From Aurelia coerulea (Eukaryota; Cnidaria; Scyphozoa; Semaeostomeae; Ulmaridae): a stretch of DNA of 64,000 nt. The DNA lies in assembly GCA_039566865.1 (NCBI GenBank), contig CM076948.1, positions 11,295,001 to 11,359,000 on the forward strand. The letters run 5' to 3'. This document shows, in pieces, positions 9,986 to 24,900 of this stretch; the stretch's first letter is position 1; each line of letters starts with the position of its first letter. The position numbers were made by a program, and so were the translations under genes. Under the pieces are notes generated by a model that saw only the letters and a list, made by a program, of their open reading frames with translations, had not been told where the DNA came from and did no database searches.

Positions 9986-12900
9986 TTATTTCTTTAAGGT
10001 TGACTCTTTCCTAGCTAATACCGGGTGTCCCAGAAAAAAGGTAACAGATTTGATTGGGGCAAGCTAAGAATTTAAGTTGAATCGACCCCTGATAAGTTTT
10101 GAAGTACTCTTAAGTTAACTTGAAGATTGATATCTTATTTGTTGAATTGGTGCATCAAGAGTTGGAATATTAATCTTAAAAGTCCAAATTTGCCTCCTAC
10201 TCCAAACCAGAGCTTTTTTTTATCTGATAACAATTCCAGCGTGAGTTCATCCGTTCGCAGTTAAATCCACTATTTGATTTTGATGGAAGAAAGGTTGGTG
10301 AACATTGGGAGACATCAATCGACGAAATTTTCTGATTAAAAATCATTATTCGAAGACATCTTGTGGCCATGAAAAAAATGGCCTAACTCATACGCAGATT
10401 CCTGTTGATAAAAGAGGTTATTTCTCCAAAACTACACCGTGCCACATCAAGAACTTTACAGGAGTCCTTGCCAAGGATGTCAGGAACATGACCTATCAGG
10501 TGGGTTATTCATGATGAAATACTCAAGCTGGAAGTCTGGCATTTGTTTATGCTGATAAAACTACCTATGGACCATTGATACCCAGAAGCTCACATTCGTG
10601 AGTGGTCGGAAAGGCAGGTAAAATGTTATTTATCAAACTGCAGTCTAAAATGGTTTTACGGTTGTCATCTGAAATTGCCAGTTTTGAGGTGTTTATTTTT
10701 CCAAATCGGCACCGTGCCACATCACCAAACTTCGCCAGTGTATAATAAGAAGCCGATATTTCAGTACCTGATACATCGTGTACAAGGGGATTTTTGTACT
10801 TAATGTCAATTTTACAATAATAATAATGATAATAATAATTTATTTCTTTAAGGTTGACTCTTTCCTAGCTAATACCGGGTGTCCCAGAAAAAAGGTAACA
10901 GATTTGATTGGGGCTAGCGATAAGAATTTAAGTTGAATCGACCCCTGATAAGTTTTGAAGTACTCTTAGAGAGTTAACTTGAAGATTGATATCTTATTTG
11001 TTGATATTGGTGCATCAAGAGTTGGAATATTAATCTTAAAAGTCCAAATTTGCCTCCTACTCCAAACCAGAGCTTTTGGGGTTTGGCCTAAGCTGTTAAC
11101 TCGCTGTGCTGTGGAATCTCCTCAATCATAGCCAAGTACAAACAAGAAACCTCGTGCTTAGGAACACATTTTAGTGGAATCTGACTTTGACCTTCGCAAT
11201 CAGATTCAAGAATTTAGCCCCGAAGGGACCCCTTTCTTGATTCTACAAAAACTTTGAATTACACCTGCCTGAGAAAAGATATTCATCAGCGAAATAAGTC
11301 CCGTAGGCTTTAAAACATAGACTATCTTGCAATCTTCATTGCTCGAATGAAATGTTTTTTGCATAATCTCTCACGAAATTATTACGAAACAAGCAATCGT
11401 ATATGCCCAAGGGAACATAAAAAATGCTCATTCGTGCTTGGCTTGGTGTACTTTTGTAAATGCATTTTGACTGGACAAAAATATTCCCTGGTGACTATAT
11501 TCATTAATTTGTTTGTTAGTTTTCAATTTTTTACGTTCTTTTCAAACGGGTACCCAAAGGACCGATCCTTGTCCAAAAATGTCTTTGACTGAGGAGATTC
11601 CCTTAATCAGCTCTGGTTTGTAGATGGACGCAAATTTTGGCTTTCGAGATTGATATTTCAACTCTTGATGCGCCAATATCAACAAACGAGGTACTAATCT
11701 TCAAGTTAACTATCGAAGAGTACTCCAAAACTTAGTTGGGATCGATTCGACTTATACTCTCATCACTAGTTCCCATCAAATCTGTTACCTTTTTTTGGGA
11801 CACCCGGTATGCTAATCAACGCCAACCGAAACCTAAATACATGTTACTAATAATAAATTAAATCTACCGTGTGAACCAGAAAAAAGTTCCACTTTTGAAA
11901 ATTCATATCATCAAGAGTACTGGATCGATTGGAATCAATCAATATTTGCTTGACAGCCAAAAGATCGAGGTATTTTTGTAATTTTTCTCGCCTTCTTACG
12001 AGCACTGGAAAAATAGGTAAATTCAAGTTTACAAAAACTTGGTGGTTCCAAAATGACTGAAAGAGGACTAAAATACTTGATCAAATCATAAAAGACTCCT
12101 CGCTCAAAACAACAGAGAAAATGCAATCTTGCATAACTTAGCGGGATAGCCTTTCCAGAGATTCTTTCTTTGTTGAAAAGTTCTTTTTATGGACATTGGA
12201 ATGTGTCTGGAGTTTTTCCATTCACACAAATGATCAAGGCACAAAAACAAATGCCTAAAAATGGAACTTCAATTTTCAAGAAAGTGTAGTTACTCGCTTT
12301 CTTTATATTTTATCAGAATTACGATAAAATGAAGACGACAAAATCGGACAGAGAACAACATAAAATTGTAAAAAATTTACCTTGCATGCATATTCTACTT
12401 TGCTTCTTGCATAATTTATGAATCGACAAGACTGACTTTGATTGGTACCAAGATTTGTAATAAAGTGCACAGGTCTTTCTGGGTTAGCAGGGCTAGCAGT
12501 CAAGTTCAAATCGTAAAGGTATAGTCCTAGTTCTGGACTTTGCAATGTTAATCGACCCGTTATCTCACCGCTCTTCATAGGCAAATATTCGAATGTTACC
12601 AGGCCCTGTAAGAAGATTACAATGAACTATTATCTATCTTAAAGCATCAATAAAGATGATTTGGTAGAATATGGACTTTTCCCCCTCAGTCTTCTCGGAT
12701 TTATGTGGAGGGATTGAAAGTAGCACAACACTTTCTATTTTGAAAAAAGGAATGCATTTAGATATTTCGATACTACCTTCCCAGTGTGCAACCTCTATAC
12801 AAAGTACCCATTTGTAACTTTTCAAGGTTTAGATACCCAGATTACATCCCTAACTCTTCGGCTGTCCGACTCTAACTCTAACTCTTCACATCCAAATGAA

Positions 12901-15900
12901 AACAGTTGCTAAAAAGTTGTACATCCTGCAACAGCAGTAAAGTTTGCTTGGTTTGTTACTTTTACATGTTCGTTAAATCTCATTAATGTGTATGTGCTTA
13001 AAGGGTTTGTACACGGTTAAAAGCTTGTATTAACAAAATTGCAAAGAGCAAAAGAATCTAAAAACATGGCATTCAAATCGAAGTTCAACACGGCCCATGA
13101 ACAATGGATAGCCAAAGAAACAATGCTGTGTTTGCATGCTTTCTTTGTTCTACCTATAGACAAGCTTATTTACCATTGTACATTCCCTTCAGCTGTTGCA
13201 TTCAGTTTTTATCCTACAAAAACAAATTTTAAGGAGTTTTATTTTGGATTCTGTGGCAGTTCATAATGAAAACGATAAATGCTTTTACCTCTGACTGCGG
13301 AGGAACAGTAAGCTGTGGTGGGAGATTTATATCTTGATAAATACAGTTGGTTTGAAAATTCACTGGTATCTGTAATGGATTATTGACAGTTATCGTATAT
13401 GAAGTACTTTGTCGCACGGGTGTTGTCAGATCAATTCTTGCAATTACACCAGGTGATGTGGCTTTGAATTGCACGTAATAGAATTGGTATTCTCCTGTTA
13501 CGTCATTTTTGAATGTTACCTGAAAAGTAAAAAAATCATGAGGCTACGTTGGTAGAACATTCCTTGCTTTCTTCCTTCATTATTTCATTAATTCATTTAC
13601 TCACGCATTCATTGATGCAGAGTTTTATAATAATCAAATCTTTCCTTGCAGAACGCTTTGAATGTTTCTTGCTAATCCAGCCAACCCAATTCTTCTAGTT
13701 ACATATATTGCATCCAACTTTAACTTTAGTGAGCCATTTCTTAACGCAGTTTACATAGTTAATCAATCTATTTATCTGTTGATCGATTAATATCTTTTTA
13801 TTGAGAATATTACACCCAGGATGAGCCAAAAAGAAGTCCGTATGTTTGAAATCCGTTATACAAAGAATGCTTGATTGAAACAGAGGAATTAATCAAACAG
13901 CAGAAAGGCCCCAAGTATCCGTTGTGATTTTCATCATGTGTTTTCAAATGATTTTCTGAGTATTGAAACACAGGTAGAATCGAATTTACGAACTTTGTTT
14001 ACTTCGAAATGCACGAAAAAGACCCAAAATTATCCATCATATCATGTTACAAAGAATCTTCCCACATGCGTTGCTTCCTTTCACAATGAATCGATTTTTA
14101 ACTCTGGAGGGAGATGAAATGTCTTTGAGTGAGCAGATTCTTGATGATTTGATCGAGGCACTTGTATTAAATTTCACAATGATTGATTTAGCGCAGCTGG
14201 TAAGTCTGAAAAGCATTTGTGGTGCCGGGTGCCGACCCGTTAAAAGAATTATTTCAAGATAAAATTGCTTCAAGGTCACTACATGAAAAATCCAAAGGAA
14301 CACGAAATGAAAAACGAATCTAAAGACCCTATCTTTAAAAATTCCGTGGAGTGTGCTGCACATGTTACGAAAATGATTTCTGATAATTACGGTTCTCAAT
14401 AAAGGATTTTTCTTCTCCTGTTTCTATTTGGGATTTGAAATAATATTTATAACAACATAAGTAAGAATTACGCTGAAAGGTGTACTATGCTAATCGATAA
14501 TCGATGAAATTAAAAATTTTACGCAACATTTAATGAACGGATTCAGTTTAATTGCTTTATTATCAACGTCAAAAATCCGATGCTATTTGTGTTTATTTGA
14601 ATACCAGGAAAAGTCCTAGTTGAGAATAGAAAAACGAGAGCTAATAAAACGGCCAGAACATGATTTAATCATCATCGTCTAACATACAGTTATTAGAGAG
14701 GATAAAGTCCCTGACATGAAAGATCAGAATGATAAAACAATAATTTCTCCAAAGATGCATAATAAATTTTAACGAAGAAGCATGTAGTAGAAACTTACTT
14801 TGGCGCTAATAGTTCCTTCTTTATGTGCAAAGAAGTTGAGCATGTAATCTTTCCTTGACAAACCAGGTACATCTGCATAATCCAGTCCTTTCAAAGTTAT
14901 AGATGGGTCAGGCTTTTCTGGCTTCAGAATTTCAATTGTTACTCGAAATCTATAGAAAAAATTGTGTAAACCTTGCTTTAGCTTCATATAAGACTAATTC
15001 AAATCAAACCTGCCGGTAGTTAACTGAGATATAGCACATTTAAAGTGCTAATATATCTAAATTGATCTAAAAATGTAGCAAATACTGCATTGCATTGCAG
15101 TCTATGGTATAGTATGTATGTATAGTATGTAGGCTTTCTATTGGACACAGTTATCACACTTCACATGCTCTTGAGTAGACTTACGACCTTTCGTCCCTTA
15201 TTTCCCTGCGTTCTTTGATTTGCTTATATCACTTGGTAATATGGACTCATACCCTTTCTCTTATAAAGTGGGCCCCTGGAGTGGTTCCGTATTTACCAAT
15301 CAAATTTCTAGAATTTAGTTTTCAACCAATAAGGAGGCGCTATTTAGACATTTGTTGTTGTTGCACGTAAGAACGGTTGATACGGCCTAGAGTTCTCGTA
15401 GCTGCGATGGATCTATTTTATTTATACAGAGGAAGATTACTGCTTGAAAGGTATGTATTTTGCGATTAGTAGGTCAGGAAAACATTATTCTTTGTTCTAA
15501 AAAATTGTTTTTCAATGTGAAGCTCTTTAAACCAGACTTTGAAGCAATTTTGATGAGTGTACGAGATCTCCCGCTAGTTTAGGCCATTTTGGAACAGGGG
15601 ACCCACTTCATAAGAATAATGGTACGAGTCCCTATTAAGCCGACCAAAAGTCATAAGTCTAGCTGTTGAGGACACATTGAGTCATTCTTCTTTTGCCGGC
15701 TATAAGTGGGGATAGAGTGATCAATGCACAGTGATCCAGAGCATGGAATAAATGCCAAAACACAAATAGTTGCAAATGCAAAAATTTTCAAATCTACCAT
15801 AGAGATGACACTTTGAGCTATTCAGAACAAAAATCTGTATATAAATCGGACCAACGACTGCAGAGAAATTGCACTTTGAAGTTGACAAAAATTGCCAGGC

Positions 15901-18900
15901 CATGTTTTTGTTTACATTTCCGGTGTAACACTTTTGAAATGGGCCTAAGCCAACAATTTCAAATTTTCATTTCTCCAGTTGTATTCGTCCGATTTCAATA
16001 AACTTTTTTTCAAACTGATCCTCAATGTCTGCGCAATTATACAACGTATCAGTTCTATGAATTTACATCAATTTATTTGTTTATTTGGCATATATTTATC
16101 GAGGGGTATTTTTAGCAGTAGAACTACACGAAACCCCTAAATTTCTTCTTTCCTGGTGCAAACAAAAAAAGTGAGGAAAAAAGAGTCTTAAAAACTCATT
16201 TCGCACTAAACTTCAGGTATCGATGAAGGTTTCTGCCAAAGGGTTCGTTCAGGTTCGTACAGGTAAAAATGTTATAGCTGATATAAAAAATCGAGTCATT
16301 TAGGCCTATGTGTGCTATTTTCTGTGATTTTCAATTATAGGATGTATATTTTTTTTCTGGGTGGTTCCAATGCATAGTTCTCGTTTAAATTGCACAGCTT
16401 TAATAGCGAGGGTTTATATTCTAAATAAAAAGAGGCATTATTTCATTACCTAACAATCAAATTAACATTCAAATGACTTGAATCGTATACAGGTTTAACA
16501 TGGTTTACACTAAAATCACGGCAACAAGCATCTTATGTCTATGCCTGTTAAGATACAAAGCTTGGGCTTGAGGTCCATCTTTTGATCTTGGAAACTGCAC
16601 TAATAGGTTACAGGAAGGTGTGGTGTGCGGCAAAAGGATTTCTGTCATGACCCAATCCCAGAATTTAGGGAAGATTTTCATACCTAATCTTTGAATACGA
16701 GTTACGTTTTCACAAAAAAATTTTGTGTTGCAAAACCACTGCAATATTTTTGTTTCATGTAAACAAAGCATTAGCAGGACTATAAATTAACTAACATTAA
16801 AGTAACGGGAAACAAAACAGTGTCAGAATTTTTCGTAAATAATAAGCCCCAGTACCAGAAAATTCACGACAAGATTATGAAAGTATACCCCGTTTCCAGA
16901 ATTTCTGACAAAACTCCCCTAAATGCCTAAATGACCAGAAATTTGAGAACCCCCTCGCCTGGGCTTTTAGTCTATAAACTACACTTCTGTTGTTTAAGTC
17001 TTGAAAAACAAATTTCATCTTGGACTTCAAATAAAAGGTCTCACGAGCCTGAGCTTTTTGGTTCATTACATGTCGTGGGCAATGATAAAAACTATATAGT
17101 TATTATTAATTTTATGAACTTATAGTTAATCCATAGGCTGTGTATTTATCACTTTAACTTTCTTTATTCAATACCTAATGCTGAATGTAAAAAATCCAAA
17201 GGAACTTTGCATTTATTTTTGGTCAAGGTTGAAAATGATCACAGAATCGCAGAGACTGAAACTATAGTCTAAAAGTTATCTGCAATTTAGAAGACTGAAA
17301 CTATCACTTCAAAGAAAACCTCTTGGTTTATAATCCAATTAGAGTTTTTGTGGAACAAGTACATCTGAAAATTTAGAGGAACTTTTGGTTGCAGACTGCG
17401 AAAAAGTTCTGTGTCAGTAAATCATGGCCCTTTGTCTGGATGCTCATCAAATTTGCACCAGATATTGCCCATGCTAAACACGATCCATTGAAGCGACAAA
17501 TTCAGGCATGTGAGAATGAGACTTTCTTTGTATCAAACCATGAAGAAACTCTTTTTCCAAACATGAAAAAATGAACTATAGTTAATAGATCGAACGGTGG
17601 AGTTCGGACTTGGTCCTTGTGTCCCCAAGTCGTAGACATAAATTCTTGTTGGCTAGACTACGTTTGATCCACGTAAATGCTAATATGCTTGTTAGGTAAT
17701 GACATAATTCTTCTTTTTATTTAGAATTTAGATCCTCGCTGTTACAGCTGTGCAATTAAAACGAAAATTATGCAATGGAACCACCCAGAAACAAAACATA
17801 CATTTTAATCATGGAAAATGACAGAAAATAGCATGCATGGGCCTAAATGACTCGATTTTTTATATCAGCTATAACATTTTTACCTGTACGAACCTGAACG
17901 AACCCTTTGGCAGAAACCTTCATCGATACCTGAAGTTTAGTGCGAAATGAGTTTTTAAGACTCTTTTTTCCTCACTTTTTTTGTTTGCACCAGGAAAGAA
18001 GAAATTTAGGGGTCTCGTGTAGTTCTACTGCTAAAAATACCCCTCGATAAATATATGCCAAATAAACAAATAAATTGATGTAAATTCATAGAACTGATAC
18101 GTTGTATAATTGCGCAGACATTGACGGTCAATTTAAAAAAAAGTTTATTGAAATCGGACGAATACAAATGGAGAAATGAAAATTTGAAATTGTTGGCTTA
18201 GGCCCATTTCAAAAGTGTTACACCGGAAATATAAACAAAAACATGGCTTGGCAATTTTTGTCAACTTCAAAGTGCAATTTCTCTGCAGTCGTTGGTCCGA
18301 TTTCTATATGGATTTTTGTTCTGTGTAGCTCAAAGTGTCCTCTCTATGGTAGGTGTGAAATTTTTTGCATTTGCAACATTTCGTGTTTTGGCATTTATTC
18401 CATAATTTTGACAGTCTGGATCACTGTGCAATGGGGTAGCATGGGCTGGAGTAGGAGTGGTACTGTACGATGAACTATCATTTTTCATTGAAAAGCTTTT
18501 CATCTGACACAGTGATAACATTGAACGTTTCGATTGGTTTTAAAAGTTTTTCTGCGGTTTTCATTGGTTATACTGGGTTTTGTGGGGGTTATGATGGGTT
18601 ATAGTGGTGGTTTGGGTGGGCTGTGATCACATAGATGGTTATGGACGTTCCCCACCGCATTAGTGGGGGATTTAGGGGGCATCATGTAGTGGCTTGTAAT
18701 GCTGGTCTACTACCACCGGGTGTTCCAAGAAAGTACTCTTGTTTGAAAAATCACAAAAATTTTACTACAAGGCCGATCTTCAAATTTCTTCTATGGCAAG
18801 TAGAGCATGGACAAAATTAGTTTGCCATGCATAGCGGATCTTGCGATTGGTTTCAAAATCAGCAAAGTTAGCTCTTTTTAGGGCTGTGTAGTATTGAAGC

Positions 18901-21900
18901 ATATTATTGCAAAGAGCACTGATGATTCTAGATTAATATCTTTATGGACAGTAAGCTTCTGGTTTGATCATAAGTGTCGGAAAGAGACGCAAACTATCAT
19001 TGTAGACTTGAAGGATAATGACAAATCTCAATATCATAGCTCTTACGCAAAATGTACGATGTTGCCCAGAGTATAGCTCAGAATAAGGGTTTTCTACCTG
19101 TCATCTTGTCCTTTCAAGTCACGACAACAAACATTTTCGTCATCTTTACATATATTTGGCTCATCGACAAAAGAGATCAAAAGGTAAATTTTATGATAAG
19201 CTTGATAATCGAATTCCGGTGATTTTAAAACGGGAGTACTTTTTGGGACACCCAGTAGACAACTTAGAAATTAACGATATCGAGGGTTAATTGTTCCCTT
19301 GGACTTTAACGAACGTTAAGTTCTCAAAGAGAATTCAGATTGAACTGTTGTAAATGTGTTTGCCACTTGTCAATTTTTATACGGGCATCTTATTACTTAA
19401 AGAAGATTGAAAATAGATACCCTTCACCCCCTCTATAACTGAACAGTGAATACTCCCTAAGCCATGTTGCAAAGCTTCAACAAAGCTGTAAAAAATAAAG
19501 AATCTATTCCTACCTGGTAACCGTAGCCCTTTAGGCTGGTTATCGGACGGTTTTTGAAACGGAGAGATCAAAGAAATGTGCAATACCTGCGCTTAATAAA
19601 CTCACTGGTAGTATGAACAAATTGGCATATGCTCACCTTTGTGCCTTTCGAAGCCAGTTGGATACTTGCAATACTTCTGTGTATGGAATTTTACATGGGA
19701 CATCTTTCTGTGTATTACCAACAGGCTTTGGTGCATCGGCTGATCCAGTTAAGTTGTACAGAAGACCACTCCCATCGGGTAAAGCAAAGAAAATCGTCCC
19801 CTGGAAAATTGATTCATAAAGGAAATGAAAAATGAAAGAATAAAAGGAATTCTGTCTAGAATATTGGCGATAAGATAAACTGATGACAGCTAAGGATGTA
19901 GACTTATGATATGACTTGTTGTTTTTGCTCCACAACTATATTGAATTGAATTTACCTGTTCGCTGAAACTACGACGCATAACCTTACTGTTCAAGAACCC
20001 GGAAAAATGGCCCCAGCCTTTTGGGGCAGCGATATTTCTCGATGTCACAGAAGAGAGGGGCATTATCAATATTATCAAAGATAAATCTATCGAAAAGTTG
20101 AAAGCTTTTCAGACAAAGATTGTCGTCTTGAGATCATTAGGCGTCATTGTTTGTTCATAACTGATGATGGGAAGTTTTGCTTCGCATTCTTTGGAAGACT
20201 TTCACAATTCAAAAAACTGATTGTTGTGATTTTCAGAACGTATTTGTGTATGAGTCCTTGCTGCGCAATGGATGGTTCTGGCTATTGCAATGGTATATAG
20301 TGAAGCAAGGGACTTTTCCGCTAGTCTAAAGAGAATTGTCGACGATTGGTCGTTACCCCTGTCTGCATATCTCTGCTCATCTTCTGTAGGTTGTGTGCAT
20401 AATCTTGGCACGCAGAAATCACGAAGCTAAAGAAGAATGTCTTCCTGTAATGACAGGAGCTTCGCATTTGATTAAAATCATATAGTCCATGCCAGAAAAC
20501 AATACAATTTAGATTTCAATTTTCTACAAAGAGTATTGAGCATCTATTACAATAACTTCATACATCTTTGAAGGTAGTAAGAGCTTCCCAGGGATTTGAA
20601 ACCTTTAGCCATAGCTTCTGGTTGAAACAAACTACAAAGACTACCCTAAAAACTAAACTTAAAAACAACGAACCGTGTGTTTCTTGTGTTCAACAGTCAT
20701 GGTCAATGGCCGATATGCTATTTCATAGTTCTTTCCTGTCTGCGGATCAATAGTTATGGTATCTGCTCCAGTCCAGTATTCTCCATCAATTACAGGCTTC
20801 AATAACCATACTTGGTTTGTCTTGTTATGGATCATAAGATTCTTTACCTCTCGGTTTCGCACATGTGCTTGAAAATTGATGACCTTCAAATGAATTCAAA
20901 TCAGTTTGTACTGAAATCAAATACTCTAAACCGTTGTCAAAAACATATTTAAATAGCTTACTTATCAACGTGTTTCTATGTCATGCGGGATAGTAAATTC
21001 TTTTTAAACTTATCGGCGTCTGAAAACCTTAAACGTTTTAAGTACTCGTTTTTCTTCTAAAATATCATCTGCAAATAATGCAATACACTACGCGACTACA
21101 TAAACCAAGAAATAAAAATAAAAAGTTGCTCTGAGAAAAAAACTCTTTCTCTTTTCTTTGAAGAAGCAAAATTCAATACTTCGAAGATCTTCATGCTATT
21201 AGATAATGAGAGATTTCCTTCAAGTAAGATATCATCACAAAAATGCAAACACCCAATGGAGCTAGTTTTTCATACTTGGCCGTTATTCATTGCTCAAAGT
21301 TAAACCATGGAAATCTTTGGATCCACACGCATTCCTATGGCGGCCGACACACAGTTACGCTCCTCTTTGAGCACAACATGTGATTGTTGCAGGATAGGAA
21401 ACAGAAAGAGATATAATTATACAGAAAGAAACCACTCTTGTCGTGGAGGCAATGTAAATACACCTGCGGCGTGCATCTGCCAATGATTAGACAGAAAACT
21501 GCAGAATAACATTACCAAAAAAGGTAAATAAGAATCGCGCAGTTAGAAGGCAATTCTATCTAAAACCTGAATAAATTAGAAGTGCAAACGATGATTACGT
21601 AACGACAGAAACTAATTCATTGTTAAAACTCGGTTGTCTGTTGATCCCAAAAGTCATTAAAAACATGCAGCCTTACCTCTTTCATGGGAAACTGTGAAAT
21701 ACAGCTTCCTGTTAGTGTCAATTTTAGTGGTCGCCCACCTTCGATGGCACAACGGAGTGACTGCAAAGTAAATAGAAGGCCATTATCAAGAATATAAGGT
21801 AGCAATTATCATTCTGGAAGACAAGTGTCCATAAAATATTGAAAGTGCATGTAACACATGTAATTTCAAATTTACTCTTGGGTATGTTAACTTCACAGAA

Positions 21901-24900
21901 TACGAAGCTCCACGTTTACATTGAGATACTTTTTTCAAATTTGACCATTTAATTCTCCGTTGTAACAATCTGACTTTACTTGCGAGGGTGGCAATAATGG
22001 GCAACACTACCCTACCCTACTTTCTCAAAATCGGTAGAGGATCTCAGGAGAAAATTTGTCCAATAAACTCAAATGTCTAATTCTTGAAAGAGAAAAAAGG
22101 TCTTCTATGTAGAGAATTTGGGAAGTTGCTGCTACTGGAAAGATTTTACATTTGCTTTATAAAAATACCAGCTGCAAAGTTTAATTCTTAGTTCCAGACA
22201 CTAAGGTCGGCTTCGTAATTTTCTAAGAAACATTTTTCTCTCTACTAGCTGTATCTTTTTATTTTCATAAAAAGACGGCGATACAGTGGCAGAACAGACT
22301 ACCTGTACCCTTGACCTGTACCCATTGGGAATTTGTTAATCTATCAATTGGCTTATTTTGAGGCGAATTCGCAATGAATCAAAAACTTTAAACTGAAAAA
22401 ATGGCAGAAAAAATTCCCCTATTTGCTAGGAAAATAAAAGAAATTCGGTCACAAATTTGCTTAATTGTAGGTTAGCCGCTATTATCTTTAAAGTACCAAA
22501 TGAACCACCATGAAATGGCGCAGGGCCGTAGGAAGAAGCTTCGGATTGGGGGGGGGGCAATTGTTCTTAAAACAATAGAGAACAATACATCTAATTAAAT
22601 CATATGACGTAGCACCATTGTTTTAAAAAATTATTGGGGGGCTTGAGCCCCCCTGCCCCCCCGCTTCCTACGGGCCTGCTACTTACATCATAACGGACAT
22701 CTTGATTAACAGTAGAAGGCGCAAAGACAATGTCAAATGAAACTTCCATTCCCGCCGCAATATATCCTTTGACTGGGGATATTGCAAAGTCTGGCTTGAA
22801 TTTTTCGACATTCCAGCAAAATGCTGTTCCTATATCACCGCTGTTGCACATGATCAATTTGCGAGAACTGCTGCTGCCAATTGTCACACTCCCAAATGGT
22901 ATAGCATCACTGTCTAATTTCACTTCTAAGCCATGACATGATCCAATAAGAATAAATAATGGTTGAGACACGCCAGCACATTCTAAAACAACCTAAGAGA
23001 AGAAATATTGCATTTTGCGATAACTCATTGCAAATATAATCTCCTATATCCTATCTCCTATAAACGAGGAAGATCCAGGCGGACGTGGTGTGGAGATGTG
23101 AAAATCTGAATTGGGAACAAGTATTACGCACTTGCAAGAAAAGGCAGAGAAAAGAACTAATTGGAGAACCATGGCATGCAGAGCCTCAATAGACGATTAC
23201 GGAAAAGATGGCGGACCTCATTTCACGCAATGCATGAAGGGAATATGCCCCCTAGCAACGCATAGCTACCAAAATTTATGACTGCAGCATAAAATCTTGA
23301 CCGCAGCTGCGATAGATTTAGGCCATCGCAACTTTATCGTGAGATCTACGCTCTTTTCAATCCTCACTCAGAGTTTTAAGGAAAAGTCGTCTTTATATGG
23401 TCTTTTTTCATAAATAAGTTACAGTACAGTTTCAGTTTAGTTTTCCTACAATATCAAGATGAAGTGACCAGCTGTTTTCGTCGTTTCGTCAAGATTTTCA
23501 ACAAGATTTTGACTTTGTTTACCTTTACTGTAAGGGTCGAGGCGTTGAACAGACCCTGACATTCGAAAATAGAATGAAATATTGTAAATTCTTGTCTCTT
23601 GGAATTTGCATAACAAAAGTATAATGTATTGCAATGGCTTCGATTCGCTCGGCCGAACACAACATTCGAACTCTCTTACTTTCAGAAGTCAAAATGTGCA
23701 TTCTTTCGGGATTTTTCTCTGCCAAGTCTGCCAGCTCTACCGTTTTCTGAATGTGCATTCTTTTGGCAACTTAGGTTTTTCTCTGCGAAGCGTACAGTGC
23801 CATTTTCAGAAGACTTTGCAGACTTCATGGCCCTTCAGATGCCCAAAAGAAGATGCCTTTGGAAGAGCGTAGATCTCACGATAAAGTTGCCCCGGCATTG
23901 GCCTAAATCTATCGCAGCTGCGGTCAAGATTTTATGCTGCAGTCATAAATTTTGGTAGCTATGCGTTGCTAGGGGGCATATTCCCTTCATGCATCGCGTG
24001 AATGAGGTCCGCCATCTTTTCCGTAATCGTCTAGTCAAAGTTAGAGCCATGTGGTAAATCTAAAGATTTGCGAAAATGAATCATTTAGAGTAAGTGAGAA
24101 TGATGAAAGAAAATATGCAATCTCGTGTAAGTAAGTAGTGAAATGAATATACACATGGCAGATAACATCAATAAGAATGTTTAGCTTAATTTCATACCTC
24201 TTCAGAAAACTGGGGAATCCTTGCTTTTGGAGCAAAGTGCACAAACACATTTGTAGCTTCTTTCGGTTTCAACCAAATAGGCGACACTGGTGATATAGAC
24301 AGAATGTTCGATTGCTGAAGTGCTGGGGATGAAGGTGTTATTGTGACTGTGAATTCAATAGAGGCTAAACTGTTGTTGATTATTTTCACTGAACGGTTTG
24401 ATGTTTGACCAACTCTTAGAGCACCCAGATTTATCTTTTTCTCCATTGCATTCGCAACTTCCACCTGTAATTACAAATTGCAAACAGGCTTGAAATTTCG
24501 AAAATACATATCAGTTCGGAAGAAACAGCAACATGTCTCAGAATGCCTCCAAAAATAATCGACATGGGCAACATCAAAAGACTCAACTGTGCTAAATAGG
24601 CATGGCACGGTTATCAATTTACGCTGGGTGTACACTGCTCTGTTTTCATCTTTATCCATTATGGCCCGTGCCATACACCATAACAATAAACAATGGACAT
24701 TTCATCGTTATAAAACGTCTCCGTTTTTTATGTTAACATTAGTCTGCGTTTCCAAACTCTCCGTTTTCGTCAGCGTCTTCAACTATGTCGGTTTTCATTG
24801 GGGATTAAGGTGAAAGCAACCAAAAAACGGAGCAAAATTGATCCATTTTCAAATAAAAAACCAATTAGTGTGAACTAAAATAGTTTGGTGAAAATGAATC

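Noticed and set aside
15727..15770. A full RAG 23-bp recombination signal with nonamer
   Set aside because: Only the heptamer is exact. The A-rich block matches the ACAAAAACC nonamer weakly (about 6 of 9 at best), so I call it Transib-like, not an RSS.
19613..19835. Plus-strand open frames over HYDIN exon 19
   Set aside because: They are antisense shadows; the minus strand has clean splice sites and a HYDIN match.
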